Assembly: GCA_964343195.1 (NCBI GenBank)
Contig: CAYFIR010000007.1
Coordinates: 1 to 64,000 of the forward strand
Origin: CAYVAP01 sp964343195
Lineage (GTDB): Bacteria; Bacteroidota; Bacteroidia; J057
Direction of reading: 5' to 3'
Length of the DNA: 64,000 nucleotides
In this document: one piece after another, positions 52,298-61,444 of the stretch
Layout: every line of letters starts with the position of its first letter
Numbering within the stretch: the stretch's first letter is position 1
Translations under genes and position numbers: made by a program
The notes under the pieces: generated by a model
The model's database searches: none
What the model was told of the DNA's origin: nothing
The model's input: the letters and a program-made list of their open reading frames with translations, nothing else

Positions 52298-52600
52298 CTA
52301 GTCAAGGTAGTTATTGACAGACCGATGATCCAGGGCAGTCTGAAGTTCTTCCTGCTTGCGGCCCTTACGCACCTTATAATACCAGATTCCTCCAACCAAA
52401 ATCGGTAGAAAAACCGGGAGTGCCAGCAGGTACAGGACTCCAAAATTCAGGTCCTGCCCGAAAAACAGATTGCCTTCATCATCCGCCGAACTGGCAGCCG
52501 CCTTACACTGAGAACATTGCGCCATCAGGTCATTTCCCAGCATCCAAATCATCAAGATGCTGGTTATGATCCAAATTATTGATTTCCTCAACTGCTCCAT
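52298..52600 (-). CDS. Small CxxC membrane protein of the oxidase cluster
   Basis: 100 residues. An N-terminal signal/anchor helix (~8-27), then AQCSQCKAAASSADDEGN with a CxxC pair on the extracytoplasmic side, a second helix (~53-75, VLYLLALPVFLPILVGG) and a basic tail (YYKVRKGRKQEEL). I recognise the pattern from the same position in other Bacteroidota oxidase clusters, but it has no name or known role; the CxxC suggests redox or metal handling. 155 bp separate it from the DUF420 gene. Confidence 0.65.
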   Translation of the reverse strand: MEQLRKSIIWIITSILMIWMLGNDLMAQCSQCKAAASSADDEGNLFFGQDLNFGVLYLLALPVFLPILVGGIWYYKVRKGRKQEELQTALDHRSVNNYLD

Positions 52601-52756
52601 ACCCTTCAGTTACGATTCTTATGTGTCACCGATGCACCGAGTTGCAAAACTAGTGCTGGTGGAATTAAATAATTGGCCATTCGCAATTCGTACAAAATGC
52701 TCACCAGCAACACTTTCAATTACGAATTACTGATAACGAATTTCGAATTCTTTCCA

Positions 52757-53320
52757 CTAATAGCATCCGGAGTTAAAAATCACCACTAATACCCCAGTTA
52801 CAGAAATATAGAGCCAAAGTGGGAAAGTGATCCGGGCAAGCTTACGGTGGCGATCAAAGGTCTCATTCAACGCTCTGAAGATCGAAAATGATGCTAATGG
52901 AACGATGAACACCGATAGAAATATATGGGTGGCCAGTACGATATAATAGACGGTGGATGGGACCAGGTTATTTTCACAGTAAGGTACATGCCCTACCACA
53001 ATGTGATACGTCACATATGTGATTAGAAACAATGCTGAGAGGGCAAAGGCACCAATCATCATTACCTGGTGCTGCCGTCTCTTTCCCTGCTTGATAAAAG
53101 CCAAACCCAAAATCAGGCAAATCGACACAAGGCTGTTGATGGTTGCATTTACGTACGGGAGGTTGCGGGCCATGCTCACCAGATCAGGATTGAACTCCGG
53201 GAGTATCTCCTCCATCCTGGGATTTAACAATATCCCTACAGCAACAGGTATCACAATCGATACTACCCATATCCATGGGATATATTTTTTGCTGTTAAGC
53301 TTTCCTTGAACTTCTGCCAC
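52757..53320 (-). CDS. DUF420 (CtaM/YozB-like) membrane protein
   Basis: 187 residues with five hydrophobic helices. The pattern LPYVNATINSLVSICLILGLAFIKQGKRRQHQVMMIGAFALSALFLITYVTYH, with paired histidines and the later ATHIFLSVFIVPLASF and RHRKLARITFPLWLYISVTGVLV, is the DUF420 family; its Bacillus/Staphylococcus members (CtaM) are needed for maturation of heme-copper oxidases. Located between Sco-like and CoxIV genes, consistent with an assembly role. Confidence 0.88.
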   Translation of the reverse strand: MAEVQGKLNSKKYIPWIWVVSIVIPVAVGILLNPRMEEILPEFNPDLVSMARNLPYVNATINSLVSICLILGLAFIKQGKRRQHQVMMIGAFALSALFLITYVTYHIVVGHVPYCENNLVPSTVYYIVLATHIFLSVFIVPLASFSIFRALNETFDRHRKLARITFPLWLYISVTGVLVVIFNSGCY

Positions 53321-53338
53321 GTTAATCTTCTTTCAATA

Positions 53339-54031
53339 TTATTCAGCTCTCATTCGATTGATTTCCTCTGGATAATCTATTCGAAGAAGAGTAATCAAAT
53401 CCTCCTGAATGCCCCGTTCTTCCTGCAGATCAGTTGCCACATAGTACTTTCTCACACGTCCCTCCATATCGATCAATGCTGCTCGCTGTGAAGTAAAAGG
53501 CTGAAAACCAGGGGTTGCATGGGTAAATTCCGGGAGTCTGAGTCCCTTCCCTCCAAGCCGTATGACATCTTCCTGATTCCCTCCCAGGAACCACCAGTGC
53601 TCGGGCTCTGATTCCTGCCTCGCAGCAAAGGCACGTACAACAGCGAGAGAATCACCGGTATTCACCGAAACAAACAGGAAGGGGGGATCTTTTTCCCAGT
53701 CTACATTCTCGTAAGTCCGCATCAGGTTGCCAAACAAAACTTTGGTTTTGGTTTGGCTCAACGAATCACCATCCACTGAGAAAAAGCTCATGAGCACAAT
53801 TTTTCCCTGCAGATCATCCTGGGTTATGGTTTCTCCTTTGGTATTGATAAAGGAGAAGACGGGGAGGGTGTGGACCACCGTATCCCCGTCTTGAATATCG
53901 TATTGAAATGGGACCCCTTCAAACTCCTGCTTGGTTCCCAAATAGATAAATGCCAGTAAGGCCAATGGGAGCACAAGTGCTATTAGCAGAATTGGTCGGG
54001 TCAGGGAGCTTCTTTCTTGTTCAGCCATCAA
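53339..54031 (-). CDS. Sco1/SenC-like protein lacking the copper-binding cysteines
   Basis: 230 residues: an N-terminal membrane anchor (~13-31) and a thioredoxin-fold Sco domain (PVFSFINTKGETITQDDLQGKIVLMSFF). Canonical Sco proteins have CxxxCP right after this strand and a conserved His before the second strand. Here the site reads SVDGDSLSQ and the His position (near SQRAALIDMEGRVRKYY) is not His. The protein contains no cysteine at all. It cannot carry copper the classical way; a structural or chaperone role in oxidase assembly is possible. Position beside coxIV is normal for Sco. Confidence 0.8.
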   Translation of the reverse strand: MMAEQERSSLTRPILLIALVLPLALLAFIYLGTKQEFEGVPFQYDIQDGDTVVHTLPVFSFINTKGETITQDDLQGKIVLMSFFSVDGDSLSQTKTKVLFGNLMRTYENVDWEKDPPFLFVSVNTGDSLAVVRAFAARQESEPEHWWFLGGNQEDVIRLGGKGLRLPEFTHATPGFQPFTSQRAALIDMEGRVRKYYVATDLQEERGIQEDLITLLRIDYPEEINRMRAE

Positions 54032-54036
54032 TTGAG

Positions 54037-54411
54037 TTAAGCCAGCGTTTCAACATATGCCTCTGAAGAACTATCAGGTGCCTGGGTTTGTTTGCCCCAA
54101 TAATCACCTTCGACCAATAGTCCGATAATCAGCCAGACAACGAACAGAAATGGAATCAGGATTGTAAAGGCCATCCGCTTTACTTCGTGCTTGAGGTGCA
54201 TAAACTCAGCCACAATATAGAAGGCTTTGAAGATGGTAAGTACAATGAATGTAACGATCACAATCATCTGGGAGGCGGCAGGGCTGATGCCAAACCAGTC
54301 TGGGTAGTATGCCTTGGTAAAAGCAATCAGGAATTCGAATGCTGTAAGGCCAGACAGAATCCAGAATGTACGAAGTATTGCTTTGCGTGCTTCTAATCCT
54401 TCAGCAGCCAT
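54037..54411 (-). CDS. coxD: Cytochrome c oxidase subunit IV
   Basis: 124 residues from the ATG at 54411; the frame opens at 54447. Three hydrophobic helices: RTFWILSGLTAFEFLIAF, MIVIVTFIVLTIFKAFYIVAEFMHL and the final FTILIPFLFVVWLIIGLLVEG. The central helix with K-A-x-Y-I-V-x-x-F-M-H-L is the signature of prokaryotic subunit IV (COX4_pro). Small accessory subunit of the heme-copper oxidase. Five bp before the Sco-like gene, so cotranscribed. Confidence 0.88.
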   Translation of the reverse strand: MAAEGLEARKAILRTFWILSGLTAFEFLIAFTKAYYPDWFGISPAASQMIVIVTFIVLTIFKAFYIVAEFMHLKHEVKRMAFTILIPFLFVVWLIIGLLVEGDYWGKQTQAPDSSSEAYVETLA

Positions 54412-54485
54412 AGGAATATTTTTTAGGAGGTGGTATATGAAGGGCAACAGATGTTACGGTTACCCTTTATGTGGGGAATTGAGCT

Positions 54486-55583
54486 CTAGATAAGGTAGAA
54501 AAAGGTAAATACGAATACCCATACCAGGTCAACGAAGTGCCAGTATAGACCGATCTTTTCAGTCATTTCATAATGACCTCGGCGCTCGTAGGTTCCCTTG
54601 ATGACATTGATCAGCAGGATAACGAGTAGCAGAACTCCTGAAAATACGTGTGTTCCGTGGAATCCTGTAACGAAGAAGAACAGACCTGCAAAGTCGGCCG
54701 GACCATACTGATTGGCACGCAGGCCAGAACCACCTTCGGTTACCTTCGCGTCCTCAAGCAGAACTTTGCGACGGGCAGGATCACTAATCTGGTATCCGTT
54801 TGAAAGTCGAATGGCAAGCACCTCGCCATCTTCGCTATATACTTTAAACGCCTTTACAGCCAGGTTTTCCTCCAGATTGGGAACTCCCAGTTTCTCAGCT
54901 TCTTCGGCAGACAGTTTGTAAGTACCCGCATGAGTATGGTGCCCCTCTTCCATGATTTCTTCAATCATGGTCTCCTGCTCGATTACATCACCGTTAAAAG
55001 TGGTAAAGCTACTCACGGCATGATGATCGCCATGGTCTCCATGTCCATCACCGTGATCGGCAGGCCAAAATTCTACCATGGCCAGGTCATCTACTCCGGG
55101 AGCTCGCATTTCCTCCAGCTTCTCAGCAGAGACCATCAGCCCCCCGTCAGGAGTACCGGAAATAAAGTGATACCACTCATAAGCCTGACATCCCAGGAAG
55201 GCAGCCCCTCCTACAATTGTCCAGATAACCCACTTTTTCACTTCCTCCTTGGATTTACGATGACCTGCCTCTACAGCCAGTACCATTGCTACACTGGAAA
55301 GAATCAGGATAAAGGTCATCAGGCCCACAAAGACCAACGGAGCCTCAATGTGAAAAACCTCATACAGAATAGGTGCGTGGGTAAAAACATCCTCAGGATT
55401 TGCCCAGGCAAAACCATTGGATACTGCTCTAACTCGTAACGCCCCATATGCAATCAAGAGGGCGGAGAAAGTAAAGGCATCGGACACCAGGAAAAACCAC
55501 ATCATCAGCTTGCCGTAGCTCGCTTTGTACATGGGGCGCTCGCCTTCAATAAGAGCTTTTGGATCTACTGCAGAATCTGCCAT
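54486..55583 (-). CDS. coxC: Cytochrome c oxidase subunit III (large form with hydrophilic insert)
   Basis: 365 residues, much longer than a plain CoxIII (~200-260). Helices ~25-50, ~75-105, ~117-135 come first; residues ~145-290 are an insert with a His-rich stretch (ADHGDGHGDHGDHHAV) and acidic KLSAEEAEKLGVPN; then ~300-365 carry the last two helices with FVTGFHGTHVFSG and YWHFVDLVWVFVFTFFYL, the CoxIII hallmark. The insert lies outside the membrane. Related long CoxIII proteins are usual in Bacteroidota. Confidence 0.9.
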   Translation of the reverse strand: MADSAVDPKALIEGERPMYKASYGKLMMWFFLVSDAFTFSALLIAYGALRVRAVSNGFAWANPEDVFTHAPILYEVFHIEAPLVFVGLMTFILILSSVAMVLAVEAGHRKSKEEVKKWVIWTIVGGAAFLGCQAYEWYHFISGTPDGGLMVSAEKLEEMRAPGVDDLAMVEFWPADHGDGHGDHGDHHAVSSFTTFNGDVIEQETMIEEIMEEGHHTHAGTYKLSAEEAEKLGVPNLEENLAVKAFKVYSEDGEVLAIRLSNGYQISDPARRKVLLEDAKVTEGGSGLRANQYGPADFAGLFFFVTGFHGTHVFSGVLLLVILLINVIKGTYERRGHYEMTEKIGLYWHFVDLVWVFVFTFFYLI

Positions 55584-55670
55584 GAATATCGTAGGGTTAC
55601 GGGATTGTAGTATTCGCCAAATTTAATACAACAGCCCAATTTGACCAACCTCAAAGCACAATTTGAGGCA

Positions 55671-56270
55671 TTAAGCATAAGTAAGAAATAGAAACAGGTA
55701 CAACCAGAGCAGTCCCAGGAAGTGCCAGAAGGTAGCGGTCATTTCAAATACCACCCTTCTTCGACCGGCCCCAAAACTATCCGTTGCCAGCTGCCAAAAC
55801 GTGCTGAACACAGCAAGAATGGCAGCTACAATATGTAAGCCGTGAACGCCTGCAATCACATAAAAGAATGAAATGCTATTGTCCAGACGTCGGTCATCAA
55901 CAAATGGAAGGCCTGATTGGGTCATCGCCACAAAGGCGTCCCACTGACCATAAAGGAAAGCTCCACCCAGAACCAGGGTAGTTCCCAGCCCCAGTAGAGC
56001 CTGGGATTTCTGGCCTCGCTTATTGCTCCAGACCGAATATTGCATGGTGATACTGCTCACAATCATTACAACCAGGTAATACCACATGAAATCCGGAAGC
56101 TGAAAAAATATTCGGCTTGCCTCTGGAACGGCCCCTCTCTGAACGATGTAGGCACTCGTAAACCCTCCAAAAATCATGATGACCGTCAGTATGAACAGCC
56201 ATAAGCCAAATTTTTGGGGATGAACGATATAATTATTTTCTCTTGGAGTAGTCAAATCTATTGTACTCAT
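55671..56270 (-). CDS. coxC: Cytochrome c oxidase subunit III (short form)
   Basis: 199 residues with five helices. FGLWLFILTVIMIFGGFTSAYIV at the N-terminus, SFFYVIAGVHGLHIVAAILAVF and the C-terminal TATFWHFLGLLWLYLFLFLTYA are subunit III signatures. A second, short CoxIII beside the long one is usual for this cluster in Bacteroidota. Subunit III stabilises the proton-pumping core in the membrane. Confidence 0.93.
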   Translation of the reverse strand: MSTIDLTTPRENNYIVHPQKFGLWLFILTVIMIFGGFTSAYIVQRGAVPEASRIFFQLPDFMWYYLVVMIVSSITMQYSVWSNKRGQKSQALLGLGTTLVLGGAFLYGQWDAFVAMTQSGLPFVDDRRLDNSISFFYVIAGVHGLHIVAAILAVFSTFWQLATDSFGAGRRRVVFEMTATFWHFLGLLWLYLFLFLTYA

Positions 56271-56309
56271 GGATGAAAAATCTTTTCTAATGACTTACCA
56301 ATAGCCTTG

Positions 56310-57203
56310 CTAGTTTCCTAGCAAAAATACAATCTGAATTGCTGGAAGGTACAGAAACGAAGTAAACATCAAACGTTTTGCGTGGTCCTGCCCAAGTGTC
56401 CTGAAAAGCCCAATGGCTGGAATCGCAAATGCTGCCCCCAGCACACCCAACAGGATAGCCGCCCATCCCTGCACCAGTCCTTCATGCCAAGGGAAATAAG
56501 CCAGTGGAATAAGGCAAAGGGTATAAAGTAAAATCAGGCGGGCACTACTTTTGGATCGACCGCTGGAAGTTGGGAGCATTTTAAATCCTGCCCGTTGATA
56601 ATCTTCATCCAGGCGCCAGGCAATCGCCCAAAAGTGAGGAAACTGCCAGAAAAACTGGAAGGCAAACAGAATCATTCCTCCTGTATCAATCGCTCCGGTC
56701 ACCGCAACCCAGCCAATAAGTGGAGGAAGGCTACCAGGAATCGCCCCCACAAATACCGAAAAAGGCGATACCTGCTTCATCGGGGTATAAACAAATGCAT
56801 ATGAAATCAGGCCAATCACTCCCAGTAGGGTCGCCGCCAGGTTGAAATGCCACCCCAGAAGGGTTAAACCTGCGATTGCTACGGCAATGGCAAAGAACAG
56901 CGCCTCATTGTTTGAGAGACGTTCTTCAGGCATCGGGCGACTTGCGGTACGCTTCATCTTGAGATCGTGCTCTTTCTCGAAGATTTGATTAAGCGCATTA
57001 CTCGCTCCGGTAATCATTAGTCCGCCGATGCCCATATACACCAGGCTCATCCATTGGAATGAGCTTCCAGCAGCCATGGCATACCCAAACATAGCCGAAA
57101 GGGCTACCAGCATGGACAACTTGAGTTTGAGCAACTGAATTAAGGACTTGCTCTTATCCAGTGTGCGGCTCAGACTGCTCTGTATTTCCTGACTCCTAAT
57201 CAT
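56310..57203 (-). CDS. ctaB: Protoheme IX farnesyltransferase (heme O synthase)
   Basis: 297 residues with about eight helices. The prenyltransferase metal-binding motifs NALNQIFEKEHDLKMKRTASRP and, later, DEDYQRAGFKMLP are intact. It transfers a farnesyl group to heme b, giving heme O, the first step to heme A for the oxidase. Overlaps ctaA by 8 bp, so translation is coupled; both heme steps are next to each other. Confidence 0.95.
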   Translation of the reverse strand: MIRSQEIQSSLSRTLDKSKSLIQLLKLKLSMLVALSAMFGYAMAAGSSFQWMSLVYMGIGGLMITGASNALNQIFEKEHDLKMKRTASRPMPEERLSNNEALFFAIAVAIAGLTLLGWHFNLAATLLGVIGLISYAFVYTPMKQVSPFSVFVGAIPGSLPPLIGWVAVTGAIDTGGMILFAFQFFWQFPHFWAIAWRLDEDYQRAGFKMLPTSSGRSKSSARLILLYTLCLIPLAYFPWHEGLVQGWAAILLGVLGAAFAIPAIGLFRTLGQDHAKRLMFTSFLYLPAIQIVFLLGN

Positions 57204-58218
57204 GCGTCATCATCAAATTGGGTGACTTTGAAAGGCTGCGGGTCATCCACAGTAGCGTGGTTAAACCTGTACTCCCGGTGAAAAGCAATGTTGCCAGAAG
57301 CAAATGGGCAGGCTGCATCCAGGCAGGGATGTCTGTATAGTGCATTCCCAAACCCAACATTACCTCCAGTCCAACGGCCATCCAAAGTCCAACATAAAAA
57401 TATTTCAGGCTTCTCCAGTTCGAAAACGCCGAACGCAATTTCATTCCTAATCCGATCAGAGCACCTACTATCGCATAGTAAAATACACGATGAATGCTGT
57501 ACACCTGCCCTAATTCCCCGATCCAAAACTCACGAGTACCTTCCCCCAGGTTCTTTGCAATCAAATCAATCTCCTCTCGGACCTGGGTTCCCAGCACAAT
57601 CTGAATCAAGACCAACGCCGTCAGTGCAATTCCCCAACCCATCCCGACCGGGACATCTCTGTCCTTGACCTGAGCGATCACCCGATTGTCATAGGACCTG
57701 ATCATGGCCAGGAGAAAGAATGCCAGAGCCCCAAGTGCCAGGATCATGTGCAGGGTGACGACCCCCTCATGTAAATCCGTCCGGACGACATATGCCCCTA
57801 CTCCCCCTACGACCAATACTGCCAACAGCCCTCCTAAACTTAGCCAGAACACCCTTGGAAAGGTTTTCCTGATTGGGACAGATGCGACAACGGTTCCAAC
57901 CGAAAACAACCCTATCAACACCCCCAATAGCCGATTGATATACTCTACCCAGGTTTTGAAGGCATCAAAATCAGCAATCTCTTTTCCCGCTACCGCAAAT
58001 CGGGTCTTGTAATCTGCAGGCAATTGGGAGATATCGGTTGGAGGGACCAGTTTCCCAAAACAGGTAGGCCAGTCCGGACACCCCATTCCCGAGCCTGTCA
58101 TTCGGACTACAGCTCCTACCAAAATAAGGAATATGACGGCACCCACCGTGGTGCCCGCGATAATGCGGTAGCGCCTAACAGCGGGTGCCTCCTTGTAACT
58201 ATGTTGCTTTGTATCCAA
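57196..58218 (-). CDS. ctaA: Heme A synthase (COX15/CtaA)
   Basis: 340 residues with eight helices in two four-helix halves. RMTGSGMGCPDWPTCFGKLVPP is the family's N-terminal extracytoplasmic cysteine loop; FKTWVEYINRLLGVLIG and SIHRVFYYAIVGALIG carry heme-ligand type His/Arg; LMLGLGMHYTDIPAWMQPAHLLLATLLF the second pair. It oxidises heme O to heme A using molecular oxygen. Ends overlapping ctaB; 8 bp after coxA. Confidence 0.95.
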   Translation of the reverse strand: MDTKQHSYKEAPAVRRYRIIAGTTVGAVIFLILVGAVVRMTGSGMGCPDWPTCFGKLVPPTDISQLPADYKTRFAVAGKEIADFDAFKTWVEYINRLLGVLIGLFSVGTVVASVPIRKTFPRVFWLSLGGLLAVLVVGGVGAYVVRTDLHEGVVTLHMILALGALAFFLLAMIRSYDNRVIAQVKDRDVPVGMGWGIALTALVLIQIVLGTQVREEIDLIAKNLGEGTREFWIGELGQVYSIHRVFYYAIVGALIGLGMKLRSAFSNWRSLKYFYVGLWMAVGLEVMLGLGMHYTDIPAWMQPAHLLLATLLFTGSTGLTTLLWMTRSLSKSPNLMMTHD

Positions 58219-58226
58219 GTCTGGCT

Positions 58227-60116
58227 TTACTCCTCAGCTTGCTTCGTCTCCTCATTCTCCACCTTTGCCGGCTGCTCACGCTGTGGAACTACAGCTGGAC
58301 GAGGGAATCCTTCTTCATACTCTACCTCTTCATCCGGAATATGTTGAGGAAGGTAATCCTTCTTGATTCCAGGCTTACTGTAGTCATATGGCCAGCGGTA
58401 TACAGCAGGAATATCTCCGGGCCAGTTTCCGTGACCAGGCTTGAGAGGAGTAGTCCACTCGAGAGTGTTGGACTCCCATGGATTGAGCGTCGCTTCTTTA
58501 CCCCTGAAAATACTGTAGAAGAAGTTGTACAGGAAGATTACCTGTGCCGCCGCACCAATGATCGCTGCGAAGGTGATGAAGACACTCAGATCCCCAAACA
58601 CGCCCATGAAATCAAACGCTGTGTATTGGTAATAGTGACGAGCGACCCCACCGAGCCCCATAAAGTGCATCGGGAAGAATACACAGTAGAGCGATACGAA
58701 GGTAAACCAGAAGTGAATGTATCCCAGGCGAGGGTTCATCATGCGTCCAAACATCTTTGGGAACCACTGGTACACACCAGCGAAGAAACCAAATGCGGAG
58801 GCACTCCCCATTACCAGGTGAAAGTGAGCCGTAACGAAGTAGGTATCGTGGAGCGGAATATCCAGAGCTGCATTTCCCAGCAGGATACCCGTAATACCAC
58901 CTGTAATGAACAGCGATACCAGGCCTATGGCAAACAGCATGGCCGTTGTAAACCGGATATTGCCCTTCCAGAGGGTCGTGATGTAGTTGAAGGCTTTAAT
59001 AGCCGACGGAACTGCGATGACCAGGGTAAACAGCATGAAGACTGTACCCAGGAATGGATTCATGCCCGTTACAAACATGTGGTGAGCCCACACGATGAAA
59101 GACAGGAATGCGATCCCCACCATGGACCCAACCATTGCCTTGTATCCGAAAATCGGCTTACGTGCGTGCACGGAGATAACCTCGGATGAAATACCAAGGG
59201 CAGGAAGGAGTACGATGTATACCTCAGGGTGTCCAAGGAACCAGAACAGGTGCTGGAACAGGATTGGGCTACCGCCCTGATAGTGAAGCAATTCACCCCC
59301 GATAAAGATGTCAGAAAGGTAAAAGCTCGTTCCCAGCAGACGGTCGAAGATGAGTAGAAGGGCTGCGGAGAACAACACGGGGAAGGATAGTACCCCGATG
59401 ATTGCAGTCAGGAAGAAAGCCCAGATCGTCAGCGGAAGACGATCAAATGACATTCCCTTTGTCCGCAGGTTCATCACCGTCGTAATGTAGTTGATACCTC
59501 CCATCAGGGAGGATGCAATGAACAGGGCCATTGCAAACAGCCATAGGGTCATACCCAATCCGGAACCTGGCATTGCCTGAGGCAGTGCACTCAAAGGAGG
59601 GTAGATCGTCCATCCCCCACCAGCAGGGCCGGTCGAGATGAAGAGGGAAACAATCATGATTACCGAACTGGTAAAGAAGAACCAGTAGGAAAGCATGTTG
59701 ATGAACCCGGAAGCCATGTCTCGTGCACCGATCTGAAGGGGAATAAGAAAGTTACTGAAAGTACCACTCAGACCAGCTGTAAGCACGAAGAATACCATAA
59801 AGGTACCGTGCATGGTTACCAGAGAAAGGTAAAAGTTGGGATCAAGTTTTCCTCCCGGTGCCCACTTACCCAGCAGGGATTCCAGGAAGGGAAAGGATGT
59901 TTCAGGAAATGCCAGTTGGAGACGGAAAATGGTAGACATCAAAATGCCAAAAATGGCCATGATGATACCCGTTACCAGAAACTGCTTGGCAATAACCTTG
60001 TGGTCAGTGCTAAAAATGTATTTTGAAACAAAACTCCCATGATGATCATGGTGGCCGTGGTCATCGTGGTGATGACCATGGTCCTGTTGCAAAGCGTGTG
60101 TTGTAGATTCAGCCAT
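58227..60116 (-). CDS. coxA: Cytochrome c oxidase subunit I
   Basis: 629 residues with twelve or more helices. All catalytic blocks are visible: VTMHGTFMVFF (low-spin heme His), FWFLGHPEVYIVLLPALG (CuB His and cross-linked Tyr), WAHHMFVTGM (two CuB His) and the two heme ligands in HDTYFVTAHFHLVMG. An unusual N-terminal extension (HALQQDHGHHHDDHGHHDHHG) is very His-rich. Reduces oxygen to water and pumps protons in the cytoplasmic membrane. The C-terminal ~60 residues are hydrophilic, acidic and extend into the cytoplasm. Confidence 0.97.
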   Translation of the reverse strand: MAESTTHALQQDHGHHHDDHGHHDHHGSFVSKYIFSTDHKVIAKQFLVTGIIMAIFGILMSTIFRLQLAFPETSFPFLESLLGKWAPGGKLDPNFYLSLVTMHGTFMVFFVLTAGLSGTFSNFLIPLQIGARDMASGFINMLSYWFFFTSSVIMIVSLFISTGPAGGGWTIYPPLSALPQAMPGSGLGMTLWLFAMALFIASSLMGGINYITTVMNLRTKGMSFDRLPLTIWAFFLTAIIGVLSFPVLFSAALLLIFDRLLGTSFYLSDIFIGGELLHYQGGSPILFQHLFWFLGHPEVYIVLLPALGISSEVISVHARKPIFGYKAMVGSMVGIAFLSFIVWAHHMFVTGMNPFLGTVFMLFTLVIAVPSAIKAFNYITTLWKGNIRFTTAMLFAIGLVSLFITGGITGILLGNAALDIPLHDTYFVTAHFHLVMGSASAFGFFAGVYQWFPKMFGRMMNPRLGYIHFWFTFVSLYCVFFPMHFMGLGGVARHYYQYTAFDFMGVFGDLSVFITFAAIIGAAAQVIFLYNFFYSIFRGKEATLNPWESNTLEWTTPLKPGHGNWPGDIPAVYRWPYDYSKPGIKKDYLPQHIPDEEVEYEEGFPRPAVVPQREQPAKVENEETKQAEE

Positions 60117-60160
60117 TCTTGGTCAGATTGATTATCCGCGTCCAGTAGTAATTAGGTATT

Positions 60161-61255
60161 TTATTCAGTAGCCATGGCTACTTCCTCATTCTCTGCTTCC
60201 TTCTCGCTGGCAGCCATTGCAGCTGCTTCAGCTGCTTTCACTTCCTCTTCAGAAGCCAGAGTTTTCCAGATTTCGTAATAGGGCTTTTGCTGATCCAGCC
60301 AGGCCTCGTATTCCTCCTGTGTCTCAACTACGATCACCCGACGCATGTTCCAGTGGCCACCACCGCAGATCTGCTGGCAGGACATTTCATAGTTGAAATC
60401 AGGATTACCAGTACGCTCACGCATTTCAGCGGTCGTAAGTGTAGGAGTAAAGTGAAAGCTGGTAGGCATACCGGGAACCGCATCCATTTTTACACGGAAG
60501 TGGGCTATGGTGGCGCTATGCAGAACGTCACGCGAACGGATACGCATCATGGCAGTACGATTCACTGGCAGGTGAATCTCATTCACGATCAGGTCATCCT
60601 GGGCTTCAGGATCGGCGTAATTTACTCCGATATCGTTCCCCGCAGATTCGTTGATATATCCCACGTTGGCTTCTCCCAGCGTGTGATCCTCACCGGGGTA
60701 CCGGACAGTCCAGCCAAACTGCTTACCATTGACCTCATACACGATCGCCTCGTCCAACTCTTCCTCTGTTAGCTCCGTCATCGTATCATGCCATACTCCC
60801 ACTCCATCAAATATCAGGAGGGTAAGGACTACAGCAGGAACGATGGTCCACAGAACTTCCAGCTTGTTGTTGTGAGGATAGTAGTGAGCCTTGCGTCCTT
60901 CACGGTAGCGATACTTCAGAGCGTAGAAAAAGAGCAGAATATTTGTAAGAACTGATGCGATAATCGCTACAACCAGTGAGTTGAACATCATCCGGTCAAT
61001 CTCAGCTCCATGAGCTGATGCGGGATTGTTCATGAATACAAATTTCTCGGACCAGATATCCGTAGAAACATAGGCGGCGATAAGTCCTACCACCAGAAAC
61101 ATGAAAAACAGATTGGCATTGATGATATGGGGGTTCCACTTGGCAAATGGATCGATTTCCTTGTAACGGAAAACGAGAGAAAGGTTTAAACCCACCAGCA
61201 ACAAGATTATGACCAGGAGTACCTGGGCAATTCCTATGAGCAATTGAGGATCCAT
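60161..61255 (-). CDS. coxB: Cytochrome c oxidase subunit II
   Basis: 364 residues. N-terminal helices ~5-30, ~48-66 and ~95-115 (one more than usual), then HNNKLEVLWTIVPAVVLTLLIF and the CuA cupredoxin domain. CuA ligands are intact: DVLHSATIAHF and CQQICGGGHWNM. No cytochrome c domain is fused, so electrons must come from a separate cytochrome, presumably ActE of the alternative complex III encoded upstream. The C-terminal ~35 residues are Ala/Glu-rich and low complexity. Start of the oxidase part; a hairpin separates it from actF. Confidence 0.95.
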   Translation of the reverse strand: MDPQLLIGIAQVLLVIILLLVGLNLSLVFRYKEIDPFAKWNPHIINANLFFMFLVVGLIAAYVSTDIWSEKFVFMNNPASAHGAEIDRMMFNSLVVAIIASVLTNILLFFYALKYRYREGRKAHYYPHNNKLEVLWTIVPAVVLTLLIFDGVGVWHDTMTELTEEELDEAIVYEVNGKQFGWTVRYPGEDHTLGEANVGYINESAGNDIGVNYADPEAQDDLIVNEIHLPVNRTAMMRIRSRDVLHSATIAHFRVKMDAVPGMPTSFHFTPTLTTAEMRERTGNPDFNYEMSCQQICGGGHWNMRRVIVVETQEEYEAWLDQQKPYYEIWKTLASEEEVKAAEAAAMAASEKEAENEEVAMATE

Positions 61256-61373
61256 ATAATGATTTTTGTTATCGGTGCCGCTAAAATACTAAACTCTCTT
61301 AAAAACGCATCATCAATCTTTAATGGGAATCAAAATTGATGTTTCAGAATTTTCTGAACTGTCAGTCGTAAAC

Positions 61374-61412
61374 AATTGCCTCATAAGAATAAATCTCATG
61401 AGGCAATTTTTG
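61374..61412 (-). terminator. Hairpin between actF and coxB
   Basis: AATTGCCTCAT (61374-61384) and ATGAGGCAATT (61398-61408) form a perfect 11-bp stem with a 13-base loop, in the 189-bp gap between actF and coxB. A T-run follows on the plus strand (TTTTTG) and only a short one on the minus strand (TTGTTT), so in the direction of these genes it may act as a partial terminator or mRNA processing/stability site that sets Act:Cox ratios. Confidence 0.55.
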
Positions 61413-61444
61413 TTTGAAAATTTCTTGTTCAGGCCTCGGTTTCT

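Noticed and set aside
60161..61255. caa3-type subunit II with fused cytochrome c
   Set aside because: The C-terminus after CuA is an Ala/Glu-rich tail with no CxxCH.
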